From Meandrina meandrites (Eukaryota; Cnidaria; Anthozoa; Scleractinia; Meandrinidae), in the NCBI GenBank assembly GCA_963693305.1, contig OY855906.1:28805126-28869125 (forward strand): 64,000 nt of DNA, written 5' to 3'. Below the pieces are notes generated by a model. That model did not search any database and had not been told where the DNA came from. It saw only the letters and a program-made list of their open reading frames with translations. Positions within the stretch are counted from its first letter, which is position 1. Each line of letters opens with the position of its first letter. Below, in pieces: positions 22,975 to 35,600 of this stretch. The position numbers were made by a program, and so were the translations under genes.

Positions 22975-23100
22975 GGGAGGCGCGGTGGCCTAATGGTTAG
23001 TGCGCTGGACTCCGGATCGAACGGTCCGGGTTCGGGTCCTTGTCGGGGTCACTGTGTTGTGTTCTTAAGCAAGGCACTTAAGAGCGTCTGACTGTATTTT
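22975..23100 (+). mobile_element. tRNA-derived SINE
   Basis: Pol III A-box-like TGGCCTAATGGTTAGTGCG (about 22987-23005) and B box GGTTCGGGTCC (23029-23039), followed by a conserved GTGTTGTGTTCTTAAGCAAG tail. No cloverleaf for a functional tRNA. I recognise the head and tail as a widespread coral SINE type; this is from recognition and not from a search. Confidence 0.7.
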
Positions 23101-23230
23101 TTGAGAATCCCGAGACAGGACCGAAAATTCGAATTTTCTTTTATTTCATCCAAAAGACCCTTTTGGTGAACTTTTTTCAAAAATATTGTTTAAAAGTTCC
23201 AGCGAGTTTAATTTTTTGCGAAATCTGCGA

Positions 23231-24421
23231 AAGTTGGAAATACCGCCTGATCCTGCCCGAACACCAAATAATGGCGGATGGAATTTCTGCAAAATAGAGC
23301 AGTTTCAACACGCTAGTACAGAAAGCTGAAAACGTCCCTTGATCTCATTTTTTACACAACTTCTTATCTATCCTTTGGTCATTATTTCTAGCTATATTTC
23401 ATCTTGAGGTAAATAAGTTTTGTCCAATTTTCAACCGTTTGAAAAATACAACTATCGCGATTCAATTTACATGCCAAATTTTAACTGATTTCAGAGGGTC
23501 ATAAATCGCAGGGTATACCACTAGTTCGGGAAATAAGGAGTTCACAAGAGAGAGGTATGCTATGTGTTTGTCATATGTAAATATCTAGTTTGGCCCGCGC
23601 TAGACGAAAAACTATGGAGGGCATTTTGACAAATTGCACCAGTTTTGGGCGGGTGAGCAAAACCTTGATTTTGTGATCACGTATTAAAACATAATTCAAC
23701 ATGTGTCTTGACAAAAAAACTACTCTTAGACATTGTTTATCGCACATACAAGTAATATATTTAAATAATACCTCACAAGTGGCCTTGCTAACGGATGGTC
23801 AGTCCTCTAGAAATCGGCGAACACAACAAGTTGAAAATACCGCCTGATCGTGCCCGAACACCAAATACTGGCGGATGGAATTTCTGCAAAATAGAGCAGT
23901 TTCAACACGCTAGTACAGAAAGCTGAAAACTTCCCTTGATCTCATTTTTACACAATTTCTTATCTATCGTTTGGTCATTATTTCTAGCTATATTTCATCT
24001 TGAAGCAAATAAGGTTAATCAATTTTCAATCGTTTGAAAAATACAACTATCGCGATTCAATTTACATGCCAAATTTTAACTGATTTCAGAGGGTCATAAT
24101 TCGCAGGATATACCACTAGCTCGGGAAATAAGGAGTTCACAAGAGAGACGTATGCTATGTGTTTGTCATATGTAAATATCTAGTTTGGCCCGTGGAAATT
24201 AAGTGCGCTAGACGAAAAACTATGGAGGACATTTTGACAAATTGCGCCAGTTTTGGGCGGATGAGCAAAACCTTGATTTTGTGATCACGTATTAAAACAT
24301 AATTCAACCTGTGTCTTGACAAAAAATATTCTTAGACATCGTTTATCGCACATACAAGTAATATATTTAAATAATACCTCATAAGTGGCTTTGCTAACGG
24401 ATGGTCAGTCCTCAAGAAATC
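23231..24421. repeat. tandem duplication, unit about 595 bp
   Basis: Unit 1 (23231-23827) and unit 2 (23828-24421) match throughout, from AAGTTGGAAATACCGCCTGA to GGTCAGTCCTCTAGAAATC. Unit 2 has a small extra piece near 24192 (GTGGAAATTAA). Short frames inside (for example 24385-24642) start in the repeat and show no family motif. Confidence 0.9.
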
Positions 24422-25630
24422 TTATTTCCGTGATGACTAAAATTCGGCAAAAAATGAATGTTTCCAATGATTTATTGATTATTCTTCTTCAATATGGCAA
24501 TTTTTCAGCTTTTTTACTATCGGTTTACGGTGAGGAATTCATGCTTGTCGACAGACAGGTCAAATTGCCTTTCTTAAAATTTCAACTTTTCGCAGTAAGG
24601 CACTACCTCTCTGGAACCTCTATTTTCATTCGCCCGCTGTAAACACTACCTCTATTGTTATTCAGGGGTAGGGGCATTGTTATGACCTGGTATCTATTGT
24701 TTAAAGAACCAATGAAGTTTCTCGTTCCGAGAGGTAGTGGGCGACCCACTTTTCGCTGCTCCGTGAATTAGATGGTCGCGTTTACTAAGCTAGTGCACAG
24801 ATAAAATGCAACGGGAAAACGTGTTTTTTTGGAGAACAAGTAAATAGATGAACTGATTTCAGCTGCTGTGGAGAGATTTGCTGCAGAGTTTCAAATTTTC
24901 GATTTAGCGACTATTGACAATTATCAACAATTTTCGCATATGGGTCCTTGGTCCGCGACCTAGGACTTTGGATAAAATATTTGTTTTTAAACAGTAATAA
25001 TTTAGTAAAATAATAAGCACCGGGTGTGCACATTGTTGCTGCGGCATCTATTCTCGCATCCAGTGTTTCAAAACTCATATTTAAACAGACTGAAAGGTAA
25101 AAGAAAAGAAATAAAAACACGTGTTTGTGTGGGAGACTCTCGTCTGAAAGAAATCTGAAGAAATTCCGGTTTTATTTTATACTCCGGTTCACGCACCTCA
25201 CAACGACTTCCAACAAGACTGAAGCTTAAAAATTCCAAGAATAATAAAGAGTAGATCAAATTATGTTTCTTTTTTGGAAATTGTCGAGATTGACAGTAAT
25301 TTTTAGGCTGTTTACATGATTCGCGGATGAAGGACCACATTTGCGGACCAAGGACCCGCGAGCACGGTCACTGTTTTTAAGTTAAGGAGTTGTCACTTTG
25401 CAATTATAGCGAGAGACATTAAATCTATGTTCAGAGAAAGTTTCAGCCCATCAGGCTTTAATTCGGGTAAGATATTTAAGATTTTAACTTTTACTCGCGG
25501 ACCAAGGGCCACATACTGTACTCACCAAAACACTTTGTAAGCGTTGTAATAACACCTCAAAAACAAGGCCTTCGATCAGCTCCAAGAATCACAAGCTCTA
25601 GTACACTTTTCTCCATTTTACACAGGATTA
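24422..25630. other. interior of the 11-kb insertion, no gene seen
   Basis: AT-rich sequence with no recognisable domain on either strand. Around 25320-25350 the phrase GGACCAAGGACC occurs in variants, echoed at about 24945 and 25497 (GGTCCTTGGTCCGC, GGACCAAGGGCC), a loose short repeat. Confidence 0.4.
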
Positions 25631-25635
25631 ACACG

Positions 25636-26042
25636 GTGTGGGAAACGCCAGCCTCCAATGGCGAAATTCCCCACGAGTCTCACAAAGGCAAAGAATTCAG
25701 CACTAGAAATATTTAATACTCACAGGTTTATTGGCTTGGACTATCTCTGGTTCTTCACAATCACGGTAAAACTCAAGGGATGCTAGTTCTGTCAACAGGT
25801 CAAAGACTCAACTTAACTCAACTCGACTGATTACAACTGAACTCGAATCACTTAAAGATCAGATATTATACAAAACATTGCATGCAGACGGACTAATTGT
25901 GAATTTCCGGTCTTTGACACATATCTCATCGGTTTGCTTAACTAAATTACTATCCAATTATATAATTCGATACTCCACGTGGGATTCCTAATTCTACCAG
26001 ATCAAGTCACGCATTCATAATAGCTCCAGTCTCCGACAACAG
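25636..26042 (-). mobile_element. possible solo LTR or LTR remnant
   Basis: Read on the minus strand the block starts TGTTGTCGGAGACTGG and ends GGCGTTTCCCACA, i.e. TG...CA, with a CCAATAAACC polyadenylation-like signal about 110 bp before the end, the layout of an LTR of about 407 bp. Against this, the flanking pentamers do not match and no second LTR is seen. Confidence 0.33.
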
Positions 26043-26429
26043 CATAATTTTTCTTCTGTATGTAATTACATTTAGCGAAACCATTATGCTTTTCAGACAA
26101 TCTGTGTTGTCCACTCGCGAGCTTATTCCAACGGCCTGCAGATAATAGCGTTGCGCACAAATGACGTCACAAATTTTGATCCCCCGGTGTGACTCAGACA
26201 AACAAATAGCTCTCCGTAAGATCAATGTATGGGAAAGCGGAGTTAACGAGCAATTCAGAGCATTAAGCAATTGTTTTCATAATATTATGGCCAGTCTGGC
26301 TCAGAATTCCAGAGAATACCCTAATTATTCCGCTGAGAAGAGCTAAAAGTCCTTCAAACTGCAACGATTTAACTGATTTTATCATTATGAAGGCGTCTGA
26401 GTAGCGTAATATTTTCGCCCTCTATCTCT

Positions 26430-27000
26430 ATCATTCGCCGCAACAGATGGCCCCTCGCGCTTGTGCCGTCAAATTCGGGAATTTCAGGCAATCGTTGTTC
26501 ATTCTAGGGCCTGAATGAAGCAAACAGACATGTAGTATTATTCGCAATCCCCTTTGCTGTATTCTTCTAGTAAGTCGCTATCCTCCGCTAAAATTTTACG
26601 GCATCCTGAGTAACTTTGTAGTGGGACGTCGTTGCCGGATCCTCGAATAACTTATTAATTTTAGATTATTTTCTCGATACCTAGAATCTGTTTTGCACTT
26701 ACTAAAGCTGCAACATTGTCTGTTATCTACCATTATTCAAGTCTATCAAACGAAAGTCTAAGCCACGAATATGTCCTTTCTCGACTCTTTTTCTTGTCTA
26801 GAGTACGTGACCGGCCTCGGGAATGGTATGAATACTTTCTGCCCCGAATTCTCCAACTCTTTTAGCGATTCCGGCCATTTTTCTGGATATCTTGAGTCTG
26901 TCTTGCACTCACCCCAACAGCATGGTTTAGTGCCCACCATTTCTCTTATTTCTAGAACGATAAACCGAAGAATTGACTAAAATTTTCGCTTCTAGGTTCA
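26430..27000. repeat. dispersed repeat shared with 10575-10700 and 40315-40520
   Basis: The first part resembles 10575-10700. The second part (about 26620-26800) resembles 40315-40480 upstream of gene 3: GTTGCCGGATCCT against ATTGCCGGATCTT, ATCTACCATTATT in both, and CTCGACTCTTTTTCTTGTCT against CTCGTCTATTTTTCCTGTCT. Internally 26860-26935 repeats part of it again. Confidence 0.5.
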
Positions 27001-27009
27001 CAACCGCGG

Positions 27010-30000
27010 CACCCGCTCATACATTTGCTTTGTTTTGATCGCAGTGTTTGTCTGACTCTGTGCGGGGGGTGTCATGGGATCTCACGCTGACAAATCTATT
27101 TTTAGTAATTGTGCGCGTCGCTATTCAAACGACCGGCGCCAAAAAATTGAAGGAGCAACGATTTAACAATAGTCACGTGAGTAGATTGGAGTGCCATGAT
27201 TGGCTACGCCACGGAATTCCGCTGGAGCCTTCAACTGCGGTCTCAAGAATGACCGTTCGGAAAGCGCCACCATTTTGAATTTTTCAATGTTTAGAGTCTG
27301 TTTAGAGTTCAAAGATATTCTGCAATGGCAAGAGTGAAACCCGCATCAGTTGCTCAGCGTATCTGGCAATCGTTTAGAGAATGTGAAGGGTGGAAAGTCT
27401 TCATTCAATAACAATGCATAAAGGTGAGTTAAAAACATTATTTCTAAACCGTTCCTTTCGCCAACGGCCGTCAGTTTCTTAGTCTACCGTACTCTAAGGG
27501 CCCGGCAACAACGAAACATGTTTTATCGTTTTTCCTGGCTTAAAGTAAGCTTTATTACCACACTAAGAAGTGAAACCACATCTGTGGCACGATTTACGAT
27601 TTCATTAAACATGATCACGGTGTAAGCCTTGCTAGTGTAAACTACTAAGCCCTTACAACGAGAGAGAGGGAGAGCTTGTGCCTATATATTTAAGTTATGA
27701 GCAGAATTACGGAGCAGACATTCAATACTCAATAACGTAATAGTTTCTGATGTAAGAAATTGTTGTGTGGTTCCTAACGGAACAGACATTGGGGAATAAC
27801 TTTCAAACCTCGGTGAAAGGACATGTCTTGTAAACCTAACAGTTTGATGTTGGAAAATGAACGGATTTCGTTTTGAGCAAAGCTTACACAAAATTTCAAA
27901 TCTGACCTAGTATGTTTTGTTGGGGTTGACAAACTCAAATGGTGTCATAATGCACCAGTCATTTTAAACCCCCGGACCACCCCACCCCTTCTCGGGCAAT
28001 AGCGTGGCAAGTGAAAGAAGTGAAATTCCAGGTAGCCGGAAGAAAAGTAAGAGGTGAAGTCTCTCGGCCCCCCTGTGATACTCCTTTTTAAAAAATTATA
28101 GCCAAGCGTAAAGGAGGATGACGATAAGGGATGATAATATTGTTGCTAGCCGCGAATGAACATGTTGATTTCAGAGCAGCAAGCAAGCACATTTGCCCAC
28201 TTTTATTATTACATTGTGTATTACAGTATACATTGTATATTCATATTTTTAGTCAAGGAAATGTAACAAAAAAACATAAAATTAATGTCATCAAAAAGCA
28301 ATCCTCACTTTGAAACAACAGACATGAATCCAGACAGAACAATAACCCAATCATAAACTGCTCACCGCCTCCATCCCGCCTCCCTACCCACGAGCATTTT
28401 GTACTCTCCCCAGGTTTCGCTTGCACAAAGAAAACAAGATGGCGGCCACTCGAACTCAACGATCGATCTCTGGGACTTAACGGAAAAATAGGGGACTGTG
28501 AACAGTCTATATCAGACAGGTCAGTGCAGCATATTCGAGACATACCTTTCGAGAGCAAGCTGTAAAGAAATCAGCTATAATACATGTACTTCTTTACAGA
28601 GCCATGGTTGTAAGAAACTTTGCAAAGCATTTTACAGCTGTATGCGTATAAGTATCACTTATGTCCAGAAATACACGCAAGTTTGCTTACAGAGTACTTC
28701 ATGTCCTACTGGGCTTTTAGACATTTTCATATACTTCATATTTGATATAAATTGGTGTGTTTTGGTGGGATTTCATTAATAAGGACACTTTGTGATGCCT
28801 ATTATGAGGAACATGAATCTCATTACCATGCATTTCTGGACATACTGTACATTGTATCTGATAAGTATAAACTTGCCTGGCTTCTACTATGTGGCACAAA
28901 AATGAAAACCGCAGACCATGGAGTGACTGCCCCATGTATTCCCTGATCCAGGATGCCGAGATTGTGATTTCTGGTGCATTCCCCGCCTTCCAGGGTGCCC
29001 ATTTTTGGTGAAAGACTTGTAATGATAGTCGTGAAATGTTTTTCGGCCTCAAATAGCTGTTGGTGAGGGGGGTGGGGGCAGGTGATCGGCATGTAATAAC
29101 TTACTGTAGAACACTGGCTGTGAAGGAGTCTTTGCTGCAATCTGAAAATGTTTTGTTATTTGAAAGTTTGATTTCATTTTCGCACCCCATCTTGTTGGGG
29201 TTTTGTGATGGAGTATTAATTTGTATGCATGTGTATGTACAGTGTATACACATTGATAGTGATCTAGTTAAAAGTAGCCAATATTAATAATGGTCTTGGA
29301 TGAAATTCTACTCACAAGAGAATCTCAGTACATGTATTTTGATGGGGAAGGGGAGTGAAAAAAGTTTATAGACACGTTCTGGAAATAGGACATGGAAATA
29401 ATATTGGTAATGTTATATTTACTATATTTCTTATCTATTTGTTTTTTTTTTTCTGATGTACATGTTCCTTAACATTTAATTTGCAATGACATGAGATACA
29501 TGTACATGTAGTGAGGTTGAGCAACATCCTAAGATTTATACATACATGTATACAGTCAACTCTCTCTGAGACAACAGTCCAGTTTAGATAGCTGTCCATC
29601 TTAGATGGGTGTCCTTTAAGAGTTCTTGACTTTATGACAAGTTGTGATTAGCTGAATCGTGTAAAGAGATGTTATTAGGGTTTTAACAACTGTTCTTTGT
29701 CAGGAATGGGAGGGAGGGTTGTGTGACAAGCACAATCATTGGCTATGAATGAGACAACTGTGCTGCAGTCTGAAAATGATAATATGTCATTCAAATGTTG
29801 ATGACACCATTACATCCTGTCTTGTCAGGGTTTTGTTGATACAATACATGTACACTGTACTAACTAGCAATGACGCTGACAACAAAATTCTTATGAGGCC
29901 ATCTCACAGTGGTGGGTCAGGACCTTCAGATAAGGGAGGGGTTGGGGCAATCACCCAGACCCTGGAATATGGGGGCACTCCAAAAATAATTTTTCTGGAC

Positions 30001-30480
30001 CCTATGGGCCTCTTTTTGGCCTAAAAATAAGGTAGAGGCCCGGGCCTCCTTCGCCCCTTTCCTAGATCTGCCACTGTCTCTGTAGGCATATTATTATGTG
30101 GAAGGGAATTAAAGATCTTTTACAACTTCATCTAGTGCTATTCTGTTAAATTAAAAAAAAAACAAAAAAAACATTGATTTATTAAACCTTTCATCAACTC
30201 TCACCAAAGTCCTTTCCCCTCTCCTTACACAGGGTGGAAATTTGATGTGCATATTTCTTACATACATGTACCTCATGCTTCTCTCTTATAGGAAATGCAT
30301 TTTCTTGCTATGCTCAATAATGGAAGGCAGGCAATTTTGTTGAGCACGTGATCAACATGTTGTCTGCCAAAAGTTGACAGTGGAGTCAAGCAACATCAGC
30401 AAGGACAATACCGATAAAAGATATATAATTACAAATTAAAATAACAATAGTGCATTTTTTAGAATCCAAAAAAGCTAGTG
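27010..30480. other. interior of the 11-kb insertion, no confirmed gene
   Basis: No recognised protein domain. Items seen: a 28-codon frame at 27325-27411 followed by a consensus splice donor (27422/27423); an AAGATGGCGGC (YY1-like) site at 28437-28447; a degenerate repeat pairing about 29130-29260 with 29755-29860 (CTGCAGTCTGAAAATG, GGGTTTTGT, ATGTAC blocks); many ATACATGTA palindromes. Transcripts from here would probably be non-coding or transposon-derived. Confidence 0.35.
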
Positions 30481-30489
30481 TCAGAATTT

Positions 30490-30770
30490 TTTAATATGCA
30501 TTTTTGTGAATTTTGTGCTATTTAGTCATGTACATGTAGCAAGATGCAGTATTTTTGCATCACGGTTTCAGTGAATTTTGGGCTATTTAGTCAAACTCAT
30601 TAAGCAAGATGCAGAATTTTTGCATCACGGTTTCAGTGAATTTTGGGTGATTTAGTCAGTTAGCAAGATGCAGAATTTTTGCATCTTGGTTTCAGTGAAT
30701 TTTGGGCTATTTTGTCATTTAGCTAGATGCAGAATTTTTGCATCACGGTTTCAGTGAAATTTGGGCTATT
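30490..30770 (-). repeat. minisatellite, right arm, inner block (about 4.5 units)
   Basis: The same roughly 60-bp unit as 21790-22205 in reverse complement: GATGCAGAATTTTTGCATC, then ACGGTTTCAGTGAATTTTGG and GCTATTTAGTCA. Confidence 0.93.
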
Positions 30771-30774
30771 TGTA

Positions 30775-31714
30775 CATGTCATCGCATGGGCCCGAGGGCA
30801 ATTAAGGATTAATTTCACGCACATTTTCAAAGTTTTCACAATTTGGAAAACTTTGAAAATGCAAGTGAAATTAATCCTTAATTGCACGAGGGCACATTGC
30901 GATTACGTGTTTATCACATAAAGGGCAAAATTGTGTACAAAAGAAAACTTAAACGAGGTCCGCCATGGCGTAAACCGGTTGGCAAGAATATTTGCTCGTA
31001 GCATAATGACCACATAAATAATAAACTTATGTCGAGAAACAGTAACAACAACACAGCATGTGCAATTCACTCATAATAGTTCCTTCACAGATAAAACTGA
31101 ATGCAGTTTAAATTTTATTTACCTTTGTTTACGAGGCGTCCGACCGCGCAGAAATGCTGCATCGATGAAAGTCATAAACAAAGTGTCCGAGCGAGCTTTA
31201 ATAACTTCTTGAACCTGACATTCTCCTTTCCACAACGAAAACTGTAAGTACCAACAAAATTTATGCTCTTTCCAGGCTCTGTTTCTAATAAGGCGAAGCA
31301 AGCAAAACGAAGAAATGTTATCTTTCAGTGTCGATTCAGTGGTCTCAGCCGCCATGAATTTCTATTCTCCGTGCAGCGCCAATCGTCCAGAAGTTTTTTC
31401 GGGCTGTGACAAACGAATTTGGATTGAAAAGTCCTCTCTCTATTCCACCAAGGCACCACTCATTTCTGCCTACCGATTTTCTTTCACATTTGATGAAATA
31501 ACCGCATTTATATCAAACTCGGATGCACTGCGTTTCGGAACTTTTTTCAAACTCATTTTAAGCGGGAAACCAACTCAGTGCAGACGACGCGCGCTCAGCC
31601 AATCAGGATCAAGTAATCATGCCCTCTTGATTACCAAAAAGTGCCCTCGTGATTAAGAAAAAATGCCCTCTGTCTCAACCAATCAGCGTTCAGTAATTTT
31701 GCCCCGTATGTGAT
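30775..31714. mobile_element. insert of unknown type splitting the right minisatellite arm
   Basis: The minisatellite phase breaks at about 30770 and resumes at about 31715. Within the block TTTATCACATAAAGGGCAAAA (about 30910) is echoed inverted near the right end (GCCCCGTATGTGATAAAG, 31698-31715), suggesting a transposon with partial TIRs. A palindrome lies at 30798-30885. The 113-aa frame at 31315-31656 shows no family motif. Confidence 0.5.
30798..30885. repeat. 40-bp-arm hairpin
   Basis: Left arm 30798-30837 starts GCAATTAAGGATTAATTTCA and ends TTTTCAAAGTTTTC; right arm 30846-30885 is its complement with about three mismatches around the middle; loop of 8 bases. Sequence alone does not tell whether it is an element end or a transcribed hairpin. 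Confidence 0.88.
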
Positions 31715-32280
31715 AAAGTCATTTAGCTAGATGCAGAATTTTTGCATCTTGGTTTCAGTGAATTTTGGGCCATTTAGTCATTTAACTAGATGCAGAATTT
31801 TTGCATCACGGTTTCAGTGCATTTTGGGCTATTTAGTCATTTAGCAAGATGCAGAATTTTTGCATCTCGGTTTCAGTGAATTTTGGGCTATTTAGTCATT
31901 TAGCTAGACGCAGAATTTTTGCATCACGGTTTCAGTGAGTTTTGGGCTATTTTGTCATTTAGCTAGATGCAGAATTTTTGCATCTTGGTTTCAGTGAAGT
32001 TTGGGCTATTTAGTCATTTAGCTAGATGCAGAATTTTTGCATCACGGTTTCAGTGAATTTTGGGCTATTTAATCTTTTAGCTAGATGCAGAATTTTTGCA
32101 TCTTGGTTTCAGTGAGTTTTGGGCTATTTAGTCATTTAGGAAGATGCAGAATTTTTGCATCTTGGTTTCAGTGAATTTTGGGCTATTTAGTCATTTAGGA
32201 AGATGCAGAATTTTTGCATCCCGGTTTCAGTGAATTTTAGGCTATTTAGTCATTTAGATGCAGAATTTCTGCACTTTAGC
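31715..32280 (-). repeat. minisatellite, right arm, outer block (about 9 units)
   Basis: Reverse-complement units of the same 60-bp minisatellite, mostly ATTTAGCTAGATGCAGAATT then TTTGCATC (ACGG or TTGG) TTTCAGTGAATTTTGGGCT. The linker alternates between CACGG and CTTGG forms. Confidence 0.95.
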
Positions 32281-32640
32281 TGCTTTGCTTTTTTGTGTTG
32301 TGATACCTTACTTGAGCAGTTCTGCAGCTTTAAAGCCTTTGGACAAGAATAGCTTTTCATTACTGCAATAATAGAGGCCAAATTTCGTCTCAGTGTATTG
32401 AACGTAGTTTTCACTGTAGATTTTTAGTGTAGAAATCTATTCAGAATAAATATCAGGATTTATGACAACTGTTTGAAATTATGCTTTCAGTGTGTAACAG
32501 AGAATGACCCCAGCAAATTGTATGCTTGCCGTCGAGTATTTTCATTTTCTGGCGTAAAATACTTTTTTCTGTCGTGTAAAATTGACCTTTTTCGACTGAA
32601 TTTCAGATTTTGGAAAAACCCATTTTAGTTTGGAACGCGT

Positions 32641-35600
32641 TTACAAGGTTCTTTGTTTTTGTTCGTTAATATTTACGCTCCTAATAAGATCCAAGAACAA
32701 TGCAGTTTTTTTTGATAATTTGAACAAGGACATTGAAGACTGTGTTGTTAATGCTGAAGAACATAGGGTAATTCTCGGGGGAGATCTCACTGTTACATTC
32801 GAACCTGATCTTGACTGTTCTGGCGGCAAACCTTTTAAAAAAGAATCTGTCAATCATATACAAGATTTGTGTCTAGATTTTGATTTAGTAGACATTTGGC
32901 GAATAAGAAATCCGAAATCTAAACCTTTTACGTGGAGGCAAAGAAATCCTTTTATTTAAAGAAGACAAGATTACTGGCTAATAAGCGATGCTTGCCAAGA
33001 CGACATTGAGAGGTGTTGTATTATTCCTTCGATTAATTCAGATCATTCTGCAATTTATCTTCATTTTAATAGCATAGATAAACCGAAACACGGTCTGTCT
33101 TTCTGGAAGTTTAATGCCAGTCTTACGGAGGATGATGATTTCATTAAGCTGATAAATGATAGCGTGCCCGTGTGGTTAAACGAATTTAATGACGTTACAG
33201 ATAAAAGATTGTTATGGGACCTCATTAAATACAGAGTCAGACAAGTTTCAATAAAATATAGCAAAGACAATGCTCGTGAAAAAAGAAAAAAAAAATTCTG
33301 ATATTGAGACTTCTCTAAAACTAAGCGAAGAGAAGTGCAACGAATCGCCAACTGTTGAAAACCAAGTGGAACTTGAAATTTTGAAAAAGGAATTTAATTC
33401 TATTTACGAACGAATAGCAAAATGTGCTATAATCCGATCAAAAGCTAATTGGTACGAGAGAGGTGAAAGAAACAATGAATACTTTTTAAATCTTGAATCG
33501 CATAAGAAAGCTAAAAGCTCTGTCCGCAAAGTCTTTGACAACGAAGGAGTCCTAATTACAGATCCTAAAAAAAAATTGCAGGAAATTCAAAACTTTTATT
33601 CTAACCTCTGCAAACGTGACTCTCTCAGCCCATCTGAAGATATGCTAAACCCGTTTTTAAATAATCCGGAAATACCAACACTTGCCAATAATGATGTTCG
33701 TATAAGCGAGGGAAAGCTTACGGTCGATGAGTGTTATAAGAGTCTTCAATTATTCGAAAGTAACAAATCACCGGGGAATGATGGTTTAACGGTCGAATTT
33801 TACAGAGCTTTCTGGTACACATAAGGAAATCTGATGGTAGACAGCCTAAACTATTCGTATGACTATGGTGATTTATCAAACTCCGAGAAGCAAGCCATCA
33901 TAACCTTAATTGAGAAAAAAAGATAAAGACAGGCGGGACCTAGCGAACTGGAGACCGATCTCTCTTATCAATGTAGACGTAAAAATTGGTTCAAAAACTA
34001 TTACCAAGAGGTTAGAAAATGTGTTACCAAATATTATACACCACAATCAATTCGCATATGTCAAGGGTAGGACCATTTCTGATACGGTTAGAACGATCGA
34101 AGATGTTATGGAATTCTCCAAGAGATACAATATTGAGAATGATTTGTATAGATTTCAAAAAGGCCTTTGATTCCGTAAGCAGGGACTTTTTATTTCGCAC
34201 CTTGTCCGCTTTTGGCTTTGGACCATCATTCACACGATGGATCAACACATTCTACAACAACATCTCAAGTTGCGTTTTGAATAACGGCTTTTCTACTTCA
34301 TCATTCGCTGTTGAAAGAGGAGTAACACATGGTGACCCTCTGTCAGCTCACTTGTTTATCATTGTGTTAGAAATCTTATGTATTAGTATACGTAACAGTA
34401 AAGATATCCGTGGTATTAAAGTAGATAACGAAGAAATTAAACATAGCCTTTTTGCAGATGATTTGACTGCTTTCCTGAAAAACAATCTCTCTGTAAAGAA
34501 CTTTCTAAAACTCATAGACGAATATGGAAATTGTTCTGGCCTGAAGATTAACCATGATAAGTTCGAGATACTACTTTTAGGTAATCATGGCTATACTGTA
34601 CGGGAAGATAAATCCGTTCCAGGTAATTTAAAAATTAAAAAATCGGCAAAAATCCTGGGAATACACTTCTCCTACGCCTCACAATTCAAACAAAAGTTAA
34701 ATGCCGATGAGCTGATGAATTCTATTAAACAAAAACTACGAATCTGGAGATGGAGGGATCTATCATTGGAATAATCCAAATTGTTAAAACATTTATCATC
34801 CCTATATTTTTATATCGAGCCAGCCTGATCGCAATAGATAAGGAATTTGTGAAAGAGATAAACAAAATCATTTTTGACTTTATTTGGAAGGGTAGAGACA
34901 AGGTCAAGCGTCTGGCCCTTATTAGGGAGATCGAAGATGGAGGACTGAAAGCCCCACATTTGGATTCTATAATTGAAACGCAAAGAGTCCTTTTCTGCAA
35001 AAAAATAGCAAGTGATCAACCACAGAGTTGGAAAACAATTCTCCTGCATTATCTGAGACCCGTAGGAGGCAAATTTGTTCTATGCTGCAATTATGATTTG
35101 AAGAAATTGCCAATAAAGCTGCCAACGTTTTACGAGGAATGCTTCAAAAGTTTTGCAAAATGCTCGGCAACAAATTACGAAAGCGTGCAGGAAATAAAAG
35201 ATTTTTCAAAAGCCATTTTATGGAACAATAAATTTATTTGTATTGAGGGCAAGTCTGTGTATTTTAAAGCACTAGCAGAAAAAGGAATTCTTAGAATGAA
35301 GGATTTGATTTCCGAAAACAATGAGCTTATCTTAAAAAGCAATTGCAAACTGAGAGAACTGAATATCTCGCCATTAGATGTCTTTAGGCTTGTGACACTA
35401 ATAGATGCTGTACCAGTAGAATGGCGTGAATTACGGTCGATGAGTGTTATAAGAGTCTTCAATTATTCGAAAGTAACAAATCACCGGGGAATGATGGTTT
35501 AACGGTCGAATTTTACAGAGCTCTCTGGCACACATTAGGAAATCTGATGGTAGAAAGCCTAAACTATTCGTATGACTATGGTGATTTATCAAACTCTCAG

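Larger units (their letters stand above)
21556..32640. mobile_element. about 11-kb insertion with short TIRs and inverted minisatellite arms
   Basis: The ends are inverted copies: left ACGTGTTCCAAACTAAAATG then GGTTTTTCCAAA (21565-21596), right its complement ending GTTTGGAACGCGT (about 32608-32640). Next inward, both arms hold the same roughly 60-bp minisatellite in opposite orientation. A TACAA occurs just outside each end (left GAGGTACAA, right TTACAAGG), a possible 5-bp target duplication. The insertion splits a LINE endonuclease whose halves join in frame apart from small lesions, so this is DNA that arrived. The interior (22.2-30.5 kb) has SINEs, a tandem duplication and a possible LTR but no transposase I recognise. 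It could be a giant foldback-type element or a smaller element later swollen by insertions. Confidence 0.6.

Noticed and set aside
31315..31656. A 113-aa frame in the insert within the minisatellite arm.
   Set aside because: No motif, and the block has features of a repeat; chance frames of this size are common here.
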